This document shows positions 1 to 9,556 of a DNA stretch of 25,129 nucleotides, piece by piece (the stretch's first letter is position 1; each line of letters begins with the position of its first letter). The notes beneath the pieces are model-generated. The model searched no databases, had not been told where the DNA came from, and saw nothing but the letters and a program-made list of their open reading frames with translations. The position numbers were made by a program, and so were the translations under genes. This DNA is from Castellaniella sp. UBA6218 (GTDB lineage: Bacteria > Pseudomonadota > Gammaproteobacteria > Burkholderiales > Burkholderiaceae_B): positions 1 through 25,129 of the forward strand of contig DISE01000116.1 in NCBI GenBank assembly GCA_002421865.1, in the 5' to 3' direction.

Positions 1-3000
1 GCAGCCTGAACATCGATTTCCTGCTGGGTTTCCTGAAGCGCCTGCTGGCTCGCCGCAAGGATCTGAAGCTGATTATCACCTCGGCGACCATCGATGCCGA
101 CCGTTTCGCCCGGCACTTCGGCGAACCGGACCGGCCGGCCCCGGTGATCCAGGTCTCGGGCCGCCTGTTTCCGGTGGAGCTGCGCTACCGCCCCGTGCGG
201 CGCGATGAAGAGGGCGTCCCCGCCGGCCGCAGGCCGGGGCAGGGCGACGAGGAGCGTGATCTGGTCGACGCCGTGGTGGACGGTGTGGATGAATGCGCCC
301 GCCATGGGACCGGCGATGTGCTGGTCTTCCTGCCCGGCGAACGCGAAATCCGCGAATGCGCCGAGGCCCTGCGCAAGCGCCATCCCGCGGGCGCCCTGGT
401 GCTGCCGTTGTATGCGCGGCTGTCGCGCGCGGAACAGGAGCAGATCTTCCATCCGCGAGGCAACGCCCGGCGCATCGTGCTGGCCACCAACGTGGCCGAG
501 ACATCGCTCACGGTGCCAGGCATCCGCTACGTCGTCGACAGCGGACTGGCGCGCATCAAACGCTATTCCTGGCGGAGCAAGGTCGAGCAGTTGCGCATAG
601 AGCCGATCAGCCAGGCTTCTGCCAACCAGCGCGCCGGACGCTGCGGCCGGCTGGGGCCGGGCGTGTGCGTGCGCCTATATGCCGAAGAGGACTTCAAGGG
701 GCGCCCGGCCTTCACGGATCCGGAAATCCTGCGCTCGTCGCTGGCCTCGGTCATCCTGCGGATGAAATCGCTGCGGCTGGATGACATCGAGGCTTTTCCC
801 TTCGTCGAGCCGCCCACGGGACGGGCCGTCGCCGATGGTTATCAACTGCTGCAGGAACTGGGCGCGCTGGACGAGCGCAACCGCCTGACCGGCGTGGGCC
901 GCGCCCTGGCGAAACTGCCTGTCGACCCGCGCATCGCGCGCATGGTCTTCGCCGCGCACGAACATCAGTGCCTGGCGGAAATCCTCGTCATTGCGGCGGC
1001 GCTGTCCGTCCAGGATCCGCGCGACCGTCCCATGCAGGCGCGTGAGGCCGCGGATAACGCCCATGCCCAGTTCAACGACAAACAGTCGGAATTCCTCGCC
1101 TGGCTGAAGCTCTGGCAATGGTATGGCGAGCAGGTCGCGCACAAGGCTTCGCAGCGCAAGCTGGTGGACCAGATCCGCGCCAGATTCCTTTCACCCATCC
1201 GCTTGCGCGAATGGCACGACACGCACACGCAGCTGCTGACCCTGGCGCGCGAACAGGGCTGGCGGCTGAACCAGACGCCCGCCACGCGCGAACAGATCCA
1301 CATGGCGCTGCTGGCCGGACTGCTGGGCAACATCGGCATGAAGTCCGAGGATGGCGGCCTGTACCAGGGCGCGCACGACATCCGTTTCGCCATCCACCCG
1401 GGATCGCCTCTGCAGAAAAAAGCCGGCCGCTGGGTGCTGGCGGCCGAACTGGTGGAAACCACCCGCCTGTACGCCCGCTGTGTGGCGCAGATCGAGCCGG
1501 CCTGGGTCGAACGGGCGGGGGCGCACCTGCTCAAGCGCGCCTGGTCCGATCCGCGCTGGGAAAAAAAGGCCGGCCAGGTGGTCGCCAACGAGCGTGGCAC
1601 CGTCCATGGCCTGCCGGTGTACACCGGGCGCCGCGTGCACTATGGCCGCATCGACCCCAAGGCCGCGCGGGAAATCTTCATCCGCGATGCCCTGGTCCCC
1701 GGGGACATCGACAGCAAGCTGCCCTTCATCGCCCATAACCGGCGACTGATCGCGTCCATCGAGCGGCTGGAACATCAGAGCCGGCGTCCGGACATCCTGG
1801 TGGACGACGCGCTGATCCACGCCTTCTACGACCGGCAGATCCCCGCCGACGTGAGCCAGACGGCCACGCTCGAAGCCTGGTACAAGGGGCTGGACGCCGA
1901 GACGGCCGCACGGCTGAACCTGAGCCGCGACGAGCTCATGCGCCACGACGCCGCGGGCGTCACCACGGAGGTCTTCCCGCGCCGCCTGGCCTGGGCCGGC
2001 ACCGATCTGGCGGTGGACTACCATTTCGAACCCGGTTCGCCGCGCGACGGCATGACGCTGACCGTGCCGCTGTTCGCCCTCAACCAGATCGACGCCGCGC
2101 GCTGCGAATGGCTGGTGCCCGGCATGCTCAAGGAAAAAGCACTCCTGTTGCTGAAATCGCTGCCGCAGAAGCTGCGCCGCCACTGCGTGCCGCTGCCCGA
2201 TTACGCGGCCGGCTTCCATGACCGCTGGTTCGAGCGCGCCGCCGATCCCGGCATGGGCCTGCTGGAAGCGCTGGCGCGGGACATCTGGGAACAGTGCCGG
2301 GTGCGCGTTCAGGCCACCGACTTCAAGCTGGAGACACTGCCGCCGCACCTGTTCATGAATTTCAAAGTGGTGGACGAGCATGGCCGCATGCTGTCGGGCG
2401 GCCGCAATCTGGATCAGTTGCGCGCCGAGCACGGTCGTCAGGCCCAGGCTTCTTTCCAGCAGGTGGCGGCACGTGACCAGCAGGCCTCCCGGGTTCTGGA
2501 CCACGAGGGCCTGACGGCCTGGACCTTCGGCGAGCTGCCCGAATTGCTGGAGATCCAGCGCGGTGGCCAGTCCCTGATCGGCTACCCGGCGTTGCGCGAT
2601 CGGGGCGAATCCTGCGATCTGGACGTCTTCGACGATCCCCAGGAGGCCCGGCGCGTGCACGCGGTCGGCTTGCGCCGCCTGTTCCGCCTGGCCCTGCGGG
2701 AGCAGGTCCGATACCTGGAAAAGAACCTGCCGGACCTGACCCGCATGGGCATGCTGTACATGGACCTGGGCACACAGCAGGAGTTGCGCGATCAGTTGAT
2801 CGATGCGGCGCTGGACCAGGCATGCCTGATGGAGCCCTGGCCCGCTGATGCGGCGGCCTTCGAGCAGCGCTGCGGCGAGGGCCGTGCGCGCCTGGGTCTG
2901 CTGGCCCAGGAACGGGCCCGGCTGGCTGGCGTCATCCTGGCCGAGCGTGCCGCCCTGGTCAAAAAACTGCCCCAGGCACGTCCCTGGCCGCAGGCGCAGC

Positions 3001-3350
3001 AGGACATCCGCCAGCAACTCGACGCGCTCGTGGGGCCGGCCTTCGTGCGCGACACGCCGCCGGAGCAACTCGGGCACCTGCCGCGCTACCTGAAGGCCGC
3101 GCAGATGCGCATCGACAAGCTGCGCGCCGACCCCGCGCGCGACGCCGCTGCGATGGCCGACGTCACCCGTCTCGCTGCGCCCTGGCAGCGGGCGCGGGCG
3201 GCGCTCAAGGGCGCGCCCGACGCCCGTCTCGACGCCTTCCGCTGGCAACTGGAGGAACTGCGCGTGGCGCTCTACGCCCAGACGCTGCGCACCCCCTTCC
3301 CGGTCTCGGTCAAGCGCCTGGAAAAGGCCTGGGCCGCCATGCCGCGATAG
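1..3350 (+). CDS. hrpA: ATP-dependent RNA helicase HrpA (5' truncated by window)
   Basis: DEAH-box RNA helicase, cut at its 5' end by the window edge. The open frame runs from base 3 and gives 1115 residues. E. coli HrpA has about 1300, so roughly the first 190, with the Walker A and DEAH motifs, lie outside. Visible helicase motifs, numbered from the first codon at base 3: SAT (27-29, motif III), FLPGERE (start of the second RecA domain), TNVAETS (motif V) and QRAGRCGR (209-216, motif VI). The winged-helix/OB region and the long C-terminal extension typical of HrpA (DUF3418) follow and end at TAG. In E. coli the family acts on RNA and ribosomes in the cytoplasm; no substrate can be read here. 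The gene ends 29 bases before dnaE. Identification is very sure. Confidence 0.96.
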   Translation, partial: SLNIDFLLGFLKRLLARRKDLKLIITSATIDADRFARHFGEPDRPAPVIQVSGRLFPVELRYRPVRRDEEGVPAGRRPGQGDEERDLVDAVVDGVDECARHGTGDVLVFLPGEREIRECAEALRKRHPAGALVLPLYARLSRAEQEQIFHPRGNARRIVLATNVAETSLTVPGIRYVVDSGLARIKRYSWRSKVEQLRIEPISQASANQRAGRCGRLGPGVCVRLYAEEDFKGRPAFTDPEILRSSLASVILRMKSLRLDDIEAFPFVEPPTGRAVADGYQLLQELGALDERNRLTGVGRALAKLPVDPRIARMVFAAHEHQCLAEILVIAAALSVQDPRDRPMQAREAADNAHAQFNDKQSEFLAWLKLWQWYGEQVAHKASQRKLVDQIRARFLSPIRLREWHDTHTQLLTLAREQGWRLNQTPATREQIHMALLAGLLGNIGMKSEDGGLYQGAHDIRFAIHPGSPLQKKAGRWVLAAELVETTRLYARCVAQIEPAWVERAGAHLLKRAWSDPRWEKKAGQVVANERGTVHGLPVYTGRRVHYGRIDPKAAREIFIRDALVPGDIDSKLPFIAHNRRLIASIERLEHQSRRPDILVDDALIHAFYDRQIPADVSQTATLEAWYKGLDAETAARLNLSRDELMRHDAAGVTTEVFPRRLAWAGTDLAVDYHFEPGSPRDGMTLTVPLFALNQIDAARCEWLVPGMLKEKALLLLKSLPQKLRRHCVPLPDYAAGFHDRWFERAADPGMGLLEALARDIWEQCRVRVQATDFKLETLPPHLFMNFKVVDEHGRMLSGGRNLDQLRAEHGRQAQASFQQVAARDQQASRVLDHEGLTAWTFGELPELLEIQRGGQSLIGYPALRDRGESCDLDVFDDPQEARRVHAVGLRRLFRLALREQVRYLEKNLPDLTRMGMLYMDLGTQQELRDQLIDAALDQACLMEPWPADAAAFEQRCGEGRARLGLLAQERARLAGVILAERAALVKKLPQARPWPQAQQDIRQQLDALVGPAFVRDTPPEQLGHLPRYLKAAQMRIDKLRADPARDAAAMADVTRLAAPWQRARAALKGAPDARLDAFRWQLEELRVALYAQTLRTPFPVSVKRLEKAWAAMPR

Positions 3351-3366
3351 CGCGCTGGACACTCGA

Positions 3367-3372
3367 TACAAT
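3367..3372 (+). promoter_or_regulatory. Candidate -10 box (TACAAT) for dnaE
   Basis: TACAAT lies in the 29-base gap between hrpA and dnaE, with only 7 bases between it and the dnaE ATG. No convincing -35 box is seen 16-18 bases upstream. If it is used, the transcript would begin at or next to the start codon. This is inference from one hexamer. Confidence 0.35.
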
Positions 3373-3379
3373 CCCCCCC

Positions 3380-6300
3380 ATGACCATGTCCTCCGACACC
3401 CCCCTGTTCGTCCATCTGCGCAGCCATTCCGAGTTTTCCGTGGTGGACGGGATCGCGCGCATTCCCGACTTGATCGACCGGGCGCGCGAATTCGGCCAGC
3501 CGGCCATGGCGATCAGCGATCTGGCCAATCTGTTCGGCTGGATCAAGTTCTACAAAGCGGCCCGCAAGGCCGGCATCAAGCCCATCGCCGGCTGCGACGT
3601 CTGGCTCCATAATCCGGCCGACGAGGACAAGCCCTTTCGAGTGCTGCTGCTGGCCTCGGACCATGCCGCCTATCTTGACCTGTGCGAACTGCTGGCCCGT
3701 GCCTGGACGGAAAACAGCCAGCGGGGCAGGGCGGAAATGCGCCGCGAATGGCTGTCGGGCAGGAACGGCCTGATCGTCCTGTCGGGCGCGCGCGCGGGCG
3801 ATGTGGGACAGGCCCTGGAATCCGGCCGCGAAGACGAAGCCCGCCGTCTGGCGCACCAATGGGCCGCCGATTTTCCGGATGCGTATTTCATCGAATTGCA
3901 GCGCGCCGGTTTTGATGGCGACGAGGCCTACGTCCAGTCGGCGCTGCGCCTGGCGGCGGACTGCGGCCTGCCGGTGGTGGCCACGCATCCGATCCAGTTC
4001 ATCGCGCCGTCCGACTTCCGCGCCCACGAGGCCCGCGTCTGCATCGCCGAAGGCGAACTGCTGGGCAATCCGCGCCGCGTCCGGCGCTTCACCGCGGAAC
4101 AGTACATGCCCGACAGCGCCGATATGGCGCGCCGTTTCGCGGACGTGCCCTCGGCCCTGGCCAACGCGGTGCAGATCGCCCGTCGCTGCAACCTGACCTT
4201 GACCCTGGGCGAGCCTCAATTGCCGCGGTTCCCCACGCCCGACGGCGTGTCGCTGGACGACTATCTGGTGCGGCTGGCCAACGAGGGCCTGGCCCGCCGC
4301 ATGGTCCAGCTGTATCCGGACGCCGACGAGCGCGCCCGCCGGATGCCCGCCTACCAGGAACGCCTGGACCTGGAATGCAAGACCATCATCGACATGGGTT
4401 TCCCGGGCTACTTCCTGATCGTTCAGGACTTCATCAACTGGGGCAAGGGCCACGGCGTGCCGGTGGGGCCGGGCCGGGGCTCGGGCGCGGGCTCGCTGGT
4501 GGCCTTCAGTCTGGGCATCACCGATCTGGATCCGCTGCGCTACGACTTGCTGTTCGAGCGTTTCCTGAATCCCGAACGCGTGTCCATGCCCGACTTCGAC
4601 GTGGATTTCTGCCAGGACAACCGCGAACGGGTCATCGAATACGTCAAGGAAAAGTACGGCCGCGACGCCGTCAGCCAGATTGCCACCTTCGGCACCCTGG
4701 GCGCCAAGGCGGTGGTCCGCGACGTGGGCCGCGTGCTGGAGATGCCCTACAGCGTCTGCGACCGGCTCTCGAAGATGATTCCCTTCAATCCGGCCGATCC
4801 CTGGTCGCTGGACCGCACGCTGGAGCACGAGCCCGCTTTCCGCGAACTGTACGACACCGACGAGGAAATTCGCGCCCTCATCGACCTGGCCCGGCCCCTG
4901 GAAGGCCTGACGCGCAACATCGGCATGCACGCCGGCGGAGTCCTGATCGCGCCGGGCAGGCTGACCGACTTCTGCCCCTTGTATTGCCAGCCCGGCAGCG
5001 AATCCAGCGTCGTGTCCCAGTTCGACAAGGATGATGTCGAGGCCGCCGGCCTGGTCAAGTTCGACTTCCTGGGGCTGCGCAACCTGACCATCCTGGACTG
5101 GGCGGTGCGGTACGTGCGCGAATTCAATCCGGACAAGCGCGACTTCGATCTGATGGCGCTGCCGCTCGACGATCAGGCCACCTACGACCTGCTCTCGGCC
5201 GCCAACACCACGGCGGTGTTCCAGCTGGAATCGCGTGGCATGAAGGAACTGCTGAAAAGCATGCGGCCCAACACGTTCGAAGACGTGGTCGCCCTGCTGG
5301 CGCTGTTCCGGCCCGGGCCGCTGGAATCCGGCATGGTGGTCGACTTCGTCAATCGCAAGCACGGCCGCGCCGAAGTCGATTATTTCCACCCCGACCTGGA
5401 ACCCGTGCTGAAAAGCACCTACGGCGTCATCGTCTATCAAGAACAGGTGATGCTGATCTCGCAGATCATCGGCGGCTATTCCCTGGGGGGCGCCGACCTG
5501 CTGCGTCGCGCCATGGGCAAGAAAAAAGCCGAGGAGATGGCCAAGCACCGGGCGATCTTCCAGGAGGGAGCGGTCAAGAAGGGCTACGATCCGGACCTGG
5601 CCACCCATCTGTTCGATCTGATGGAAAAGTTCGCGGGCTACGGCTTCAACAAGAGTCACTCCGCCGCCTACGCCCTGATTTCCTACCAGACCGCATGGCT
5701 CAAGGTCTATCATCCGGCGGAATTCCTGGCCGCGACCATGTTGTCCGACATGGATGACACGGACAAGATCCAGATCTTCTGGCGCGATGCCCTGGAAAAC
5801 GATGTGGCCGTCCTGCCGCCCGACGTCAACGAATCCGGCTACCGCTTCGCGCCGGTGGCCGATGCGCACACCGCCCAGGGCCGGCCGCCGCGCACCATCC
5901 GCTACGGTCTGGGCGGGGTCAAAGGCACTGGCCAGTCCGCCGTCGAAGCCATCATCGCCGCCCGCGAGGCCGGCGGCCCGTTTACCGGGCTGTTCGACTT
6001 CTGCGCCCGGGTGGACCGCCACGCCGTCAACCGGCGCACCATCGAGGCCCTGATCCGCGCCGGCGCCTTCGACGCCCTGGAGTCCAACCGCGCGGCCCTG
6101 ATCGAGGCCCTGGGCAGCGCCATCGAGGCCGCCGAGCAGGCCGAACGCAATGCCAACCAGGTCTCGCTGTTCGACGACAACACGGACCAGCTGGTGGCCG
6201 ACGAGGTCGCGCGTGTCGCGCCCTGGGATCTGGAAACCCATCTGAGGGAAGAAAAGACCGCCCTGGGTTTCTATTTCAGCGGCCATTTGTTCGATGCCTG

Positions 6301-6859
6301 GCGCGACGAAATCCGCCGGGTGGCGCCCACGCCGCTGGCGCGGCTGGCGCCTTCGCGTGGCCAGCAGTGGCTTGCGGGGGTGCTGGCGGAAGTGCGCGTG
6401 CGCATGACCCGGCGCGGCAAGATGCTCTATGCCTTGCTGGATGACGGCAGCGCCCAGATCGAGGTCGCGATCTTCAACGAGCTGTATGAGCAGCACCGCC
6501 TGAGCCTCAAGGAGGACCGCCCCCTGGTGATCCAGGGGCGGGTCAGCCACGATGACTATTCCGGCGGGTTGCGCGTGTCGGCCGACGATCTGTACGATCT
6601 GCAGCGCATTCGTGAAAGCCGCGCGCGCAGCCTGCGCCTGTCCGTATCCGACGCACTGGACCCCGGCCGCCTGCAGGATCTTCTGGCACCCTGGCGCTCG
6701 GCCGAATCCGGCGTGCCTGTGGAATTGCGCCTGCGCGGTCCGCGCTTCTCCTGCCTGCTGCGGCTGGGCGAAGACTGGCGTGTACGCATGGACGAAACAC
6801 TGATCGCCGATGCGCGGCAGTGGCTGTCCTACGACGATGTGGAGATCAACTACGGATGA
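3380..6859 (+). CDS. dnaE: DNA polymerase III subunit alpha
   Basis: Catalytic subunit of the replicative DNA polymerase (C-family), 1159 residues, almost the same length as E. coli DnaE (1160). An N-terminal PHP domain begins with FVHLRSHSEFSVVDG. The palm carries GPGRGSGAGSL and PDFDVDF with D407 and D409; the third catalytic aspartate is D562 in KFDFLGL. These match E. coli D401, D403 and D555. The finger, helix-hairpin-helix and OB-fold regions follow to the C-terminus. ATG 3380 is chosen; a second in-frame ATG at 3386 would remove only two residues. There is no strong Shine-Dalgarno, and a TACAAT box sits just upstream. The stop codon overlaps the ATG of the next gene (ATGA), so the glycosyltransferase cluster downstream is probably co-transcribed and translationally coupled to dnaE. 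Confidence 0.98.
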   Translation: MTMSSDTPLFVHLRSHSEFSVVDGIARIPDLIDRAREFGQPAMAISDLANLFGWIKFYKAARKAGIKPIAGCDVWLHNPADEDKPFRVLLLASDHAAYLDLCELLARAWTENSQRGRAEMRREWLSGRNGLIVLSGARAGDVGQALESGREDEARRLAHQWAADFPDAYFIELQRAGFDGDEAYVQSALRLAADCGLPVVATHPIQFIAPSDFRAHEARVCIAEGELLGNPRRVRRFTAEQYMPDSADMARRFADVPSALANAVQIARRCNLTLTLGEPQLPRFPTPDGVSLDDYLVRLANEGLARRMVQLYPDADERARRMPAYQERLDLECKTIIDMGFPGYFLIVQDFINWGKGHGVPVGPGRGSGAGSLVAFSLGITDLDPLRYDLLFERFLNPERVSMPDFDVDFCQDNRERVIEYVKEKYGRDAVSQIATFGTLGAKAVVRDVGRVLEMPYSVCDRLSKMIPFNPADPWSLDRTLEHEPAFRELYDTDEEIRALIDLARPLEGLTRNIGMHAGGVLIAPGRLTDFCPLYCQPGSESSVVSQFDKDDVEAAGLVKFDFLGLRNLTILDWAVRYVREFNPDKRDFDLMALPLDDQATYDLLSAANTTAVFQLESRGMKELLKSMRPNTFEDVVALLALFRPGPLESGMVVDFVNRKHGRAEVDYFHPDLEPVLKSTYGVIVYQEQVMLISQIIGGYSLGGADLLRRAMGKKKAEEMAKHRAIFQEGAVKKGYDPDLATHLFDLMEKFAGYGFNKSHSAAYALISYQTAWLKVYHPAEFLAATMLSDMDDTDKIQIFWRDALENDVAVLPPDVNESGYRFAPVADAHTAQGRPPRTIRYGLGGVKGTGQSAVEAIIAAREAGGPFTGLFDFCARVDRHAVNRRTIEALIRAGAFDALESNRAALIEALGSAIEAAEQAERNANQVSLFDDNTDQLVADEVARVAPWDLETHLREEKTALGFYFSGHLFDAWRDEIRRVAPTPLARLAPSRGQQWLAGVLAEVRVRMTRRGKMLYALLDDGSAQIEVAIFNELYEQHRLSLKEDRPLVIQGRVSHDDYSGGLRVSADDLYDLQRIRESRARSLRLSVSDALDPGRLQDLLAPWRSAESGVPVELRLRGPRFSCLLRLGEDWRVRMDETLIADARQWLSYDDVEINYG

Positions 6860-7953
6860 AGCCGCTGCGTATCCTGCATTCCGAGGCGGCGACCGGTTTT
6901 GGCGGTCAGGAGAACCGCATCTTCAAGGAAATGTGCGCCATGCGAGCCGCAGGCCATCACCTGGAGGCGCTGTGCCAGCCGCACGCCCGCCTGACGCAGC
7001 GCCTGCGTGAAGAAGGTTTCCATGTCCACACGATGCTGATGGACGGACCGCGCAACTATTTCCGGGGCGTGTTCCGTGTGCGCCGCATCCTGCGCGAAGG
7101 CCGTTTCGATGTGCTGAACACGCACAGCCGGCGCGATACGATGCTGGCGGGGGTGGCGGCCCGCCTGGCGGGCACGCCCTTGATCGTGCGTACACGCCAT
7201 CTGGCGGTCAGGCCAGGCTCGCTGCTGTCCTATACGGGCGTGCCGCATCGGGTGACGACGGTCAGCGAGCACGTGCGCCGCTTGCTGCTGGATTGCGGTG
7301 CCGCGCCGGAGCGCGTGGCCACTGTGTACTCCCCGATCCCGCTGCCGGACCCGGTGGAGCGCTCCACCCTGCGCGCCGAACTGGGGCTGCCCGATGGCGC
7401 CGTCGTGGTCGGCTGCGTGTCCGTGATGCGCGAGAAGAAGGGCCATCGAGCCCTGATCGACGCGATGGCCGGCCTGTTGAAGCGCCCCGAAGTCTTCCTG
7501 GTACTGGTGGGCGACGGCTCCCCCACCCTGGAGAATCTGCAGGCCTACGTGCACACGCTCGGATTGGACGACAAGATCCTGTTCACCGGGCGCCGGTCCG
7601 ACATTCCCAACGTGCTGGCCGGCTTCGACGTATTCGCCCTGGCGACCGAACAGGAAGCCTCCGGCACGGTCTTCGTCGAGGCCGCCGCCGCCGGCCTACC
7701 GGTGATCGGCACGGATGTCGGCGGGGTTTCCGAGATGATGCGCGACCGCGAGACGGGGCTGCTCGTGCCCTTGCATGACTCGGCGGCGCTGACGGCGGCG
7801 CTGACGGCGCTGATCGACGACCCCGATCGCCGCCGCGCCATGGGCCGGGCCGGGATGCGGGCGGTGCGGGAAGGCGAACGCTTCACCCTGGAAGGCCTGG
7901 TGCGCCGCACCGAGCAATGCTATGGACAATGGCTTGAGGAGCGCGTCCCATGA
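6856..7953 (+). CDS. Glycosyltransferase family 4 (GT-B), first of the envelope polysaccharide cluster
   Basis: Predicted retaining glycosyltransferase of the GT4 family, 365 residues, without signal peptide, acting in the cytoplasm. The N-terminal acceptor domain begins MKPLRILHSEAATGFGGQEN, with the usual glycine-rich loop. The nucleotide-sugar domain has GCVSVMREKKGH (basic residues near 192-195) and the EX7E motif E267...E275, followed by GLPVIGTDVGG. The ATG at 6856 was chosen because it overlaps the dnaE stop (ATGA); an upstream start at 6820 would add 12 residues from inside dnaE. It ends by ATGA overlap with the deacetylase gene. Company with other glycosyltransferases and MsbA points to LPS core or a related glycan. 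Donor and acceptor sugars cannot be told. Confidence 0.9.
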   Translation: MKPLRILHSEAATGFGGQENRIFKEMCAMRAAGHHLEALCQPHARLTQRLREEGFHVHTMLMDGPRNYFRGVFRVRRILREGRFDVLNTHSRRDTMLAGVAARLAGTPLIVRTRHLAVRPGSLLSYTGVPHRVTTVSEHVRRLLLDCGAAPERVATVYSPIPLPDPVERSTLRAELGLPDGAVVVGCVSVMREKKGHRALIDAMAGLLKRPEVFLVLVGDGSPTLENLQAYVHTLGLDDKILFTGRRSDIPNVLAGFDVFALATEQEASGTVFVEAAAAGLPVIGTDVGGVSEMMRDRETGLLVPLHDSAALTAALTALIDDPDRRRAMGRAGMRAVREGERFTLEGLVRRTEQCYGQWLEERVP

Positions 7954-8792
7954 GCGGAAATCGTACGGTCCCCGTGCTGATGTACCACCACGTCACCCCT
8001 GCGGGGGGGGCCATCAACGTCACGCCTGGACATTTCCGCGACCAGCTCGCCTGGCTGCGCGACCATGGCTACCGCGGGCTGACGTGCGAGGAATTCGCCG
8101 CGCATCTGGCGGGCGAGGCCGCGCCTGAACGCTCCGTGCTGATCACGTTCGACGATGGCTACCTGGACAACTATGTCCATGCCTGGCCGCTGCTGCGCGA
8201 ATATGGCTTCCATGCCGTGATCTTCCTCGTCACTTCCTGGATCGGCGACGGGCCCCCGCGGCATTGTGCGGACGAGCGCGGGGCGGCGTTGCCTGAGACG
8301 CCCGATCATGCCGAGTGCATGCGCCGCGTCGCGGCGGGCGATGCCGCCGGCATCGCCCTGCGCTGGTCCGAGATCGAGCGGATGCGGGCCGACGGTCTGG
8401 TCGAATTCCACAGTCATACGCATACCCATACCCGCTGGGACAGGCAGGAAGGCGACAAGAACGCCCGTATGGCCGAAGAATTGGCCCAGTCGCGCGCCAG
8501 TCTGGCCCGGCATCTGGGCGAGGTCTCCGATCATCTGTGCTGGCCGCAGGGTTATTTCGATCCGGACTACGTCCGCATCGCCCGGTCGGCCGGTTTCCGA
8601 CATCTGTACACGACGCGCGCCTTCGGCCGCAATCGGCCGGGCTCGGATCCGGCCTCGATTTTCCGCTTCGCCGTGCGCGACACTTCCGGCGCGTCGGTCG
8701 GCCGGCGCATCCGCGTGGCGGCCCATCCGCTGCTCGGGCCGATGTTCAACGCCTGGAAACGATGGAAGCGCGGACAGCGCTACGCGGGGTGA
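7950..8792 (+). CDS. NodB-type polysaccharide deacetylase, cytoplasmic (first copy)
   Basis: Carbohydrate esterase family 4/NodB-fold deacetylase, 280 residues. It is expected to remove an N-acetyl (or O-acetyl) group from a sugar with a divalent metal. Visible motifs: PVLMYHHV at the N-terminus, TFDDG at 66-70 (D68 likely base, D69 metal ligand), HSHTH at 154-158 (metal ligands) inside a His-rich run with His at 154, 156, 158 and 160, and WPQG at 198-201 where relatives have a YPYG-like motif. The first residues (MSGNRTVPVL) are no signal peptide, so it probably acts in the cytoplasm, unlike secreted chitin or peptidoglycan deacetylases. Its ATG overlaps the previous stop and the next gene starts four bases after its stop. 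A free amino sugar in the LPS core is the likely product (inference). Confidence 0.9.
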   Translation: MSGNRTVPVLMYHHVTPAGGAINVTPGHFRDQLAWLRDHGYRGLTCEEFAAHLAGEAAPERSVLITFDDGYLDNYVHAWPLLREYGFHAVIFLVTSWIGDGPPRHCADERGAALPETPDHAECMRRVAAGDAAGIALRWSEIERMRADGLVEFHSHTHTHTRWDRQEGDKNARMAEELAQSRASLARHLGEVSDHLCWPQGYFDPDYVRIARSAGFRHLYTTRAFGRNRPGSDPASIFRFAVRDTSGASVGRRIRVAAHPLLGPMFNAWKRWKRGQRYAG

Positions 8793-8796
8793 ACGC

Positions 8797-9552
8797 ATGA
8801 AGTTGTCGGTCATCGTCATCACCAAGAACGAGGCCGCGCATATCGGCGACTGCCTCGATTCCGTCGCCTTCGCCGACGAGATCATCGTCCTGGACTCGGG
8901 CAGCACGGATGACACCCGCGAGATTGCCCGGGCGCGGGGCGCGCGGGTCGAAATCGCACCGGACTGGCCCGGGTTCGGCCGACAGAAAAACCGGGTCCTG
9001 GACCTCGCCAGCGGCGACTGGGTGCTGTCCATCGATGCCGACGAGCGGGTGACCCCCGACCTGGCCCGGGCCATCCAAAAAGCCCTGGAGGCGCCCGCCG
9101 CGGAGGGCTACCGTATTGCCCGGCTCTCGAATTTCTGCGGCCGCTGGATCCGCCACAGCGGCTGGTGGCCGGATTACGTGGTGCGGCTGTTTCGGCGCGA
9201 CGCGGGACGCTTCACCGACGCGACCGTGCACGAGCACGTCGAGGTCCGGGGACGCACGGAGACGCTGTCCGGGCATTTCCTGCATTATCCCTATGCCAGC
9301 CTCGAAGTCTTCATCGACAAGATCAACCGCTATTCCACCGAGGCCGCGCGAGGCGCCTTCGAGCGGGGGCGACGGACCACGGTGCTGGGGCCGTTCGGCC
9401 ACGGTTTCTGGACCTTCGTGCGCCACTACGTGCTGCGGCGCGGCTTCCTGGACGGCTGGCAGGGTCTGGTGCTGGCCGGCATGGCGGGCACGGGCAGCTT
9501 CTATCGCTACGTGAAACTATATTGGCTGGGGCGCGAGTCCCGGCGCCCTTGA
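8797..9552 (+). CDS. Glycosyltransferase family 2, WaaE/KdtX-like
   Basis: Inverting GT-A glycosyltransferase of 251 residues. The start MKLSVIVITKNEAAHIGDCL and the following EIIVLDSGSTDDT are typical of the WaaE/KdtX-like LPS core branch of GT2, members of which add a glucose to the inner core in enterobacteria. The nucleotide-binding D33SGSTD and the DxD-type SIDADE (D80, D82) are present. The C-terminal part has an aromatic/basic stretch (GFWTFVRHYVLRRGF) expected for membrane-surface contact. The ATG at 8797 lies four bases after the deacetylase stop and follows a GGGGTGA Shine-Dalgarno-like sequence; the longer upstream frame is inside the deacetylase gene. The sugar transferred is unknown. 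Confidence 0.9.
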   Translation: MKLSVIVITKNEAAHIGDCLDSVAFADEIIVLDSGSTDDTREIARARGARVEIAPDWPGFGRQKNRVLDLASGDWVLSIDADERVTPDLARAIQKALEAPAAEGYRIARLSNFCGRWIRHSGWWPDYVVRLFRRDAGRFTDATVHEHVEVRGRTETLSGHFLHYPYASLEVFIDKINRYSTEAARGAFERGRRTTVLGPFGHGFWTFVRHYVLRRGFLDGWQGLVLAGMAGTGSFYRYVKLYWLGRESRRP

Positions 9553-9556
9553 CAGT

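Noticed and set aside
3272..6550. Very long open frame (over 1000 codons) on the minus strand opposite dnaE
   Set aside because: It mirrors a certain dnaE gene, has no recognisable domain and a His/Gln/Gly-rich composition typical of antisense frames in GC-rich DNA. Similar shadows opposite hrpA (1191-3371), the glycosyltransferases (9323-11476) and msbA (14420-16312) are rejected for the same reason.
8415..8445. CAT/ACC-type short repeat in the first deacetylase gene
   Set aside because: It encodes the His-rich HSHTHTH metal-binding segment; it is coding, not a microsatellite of note.
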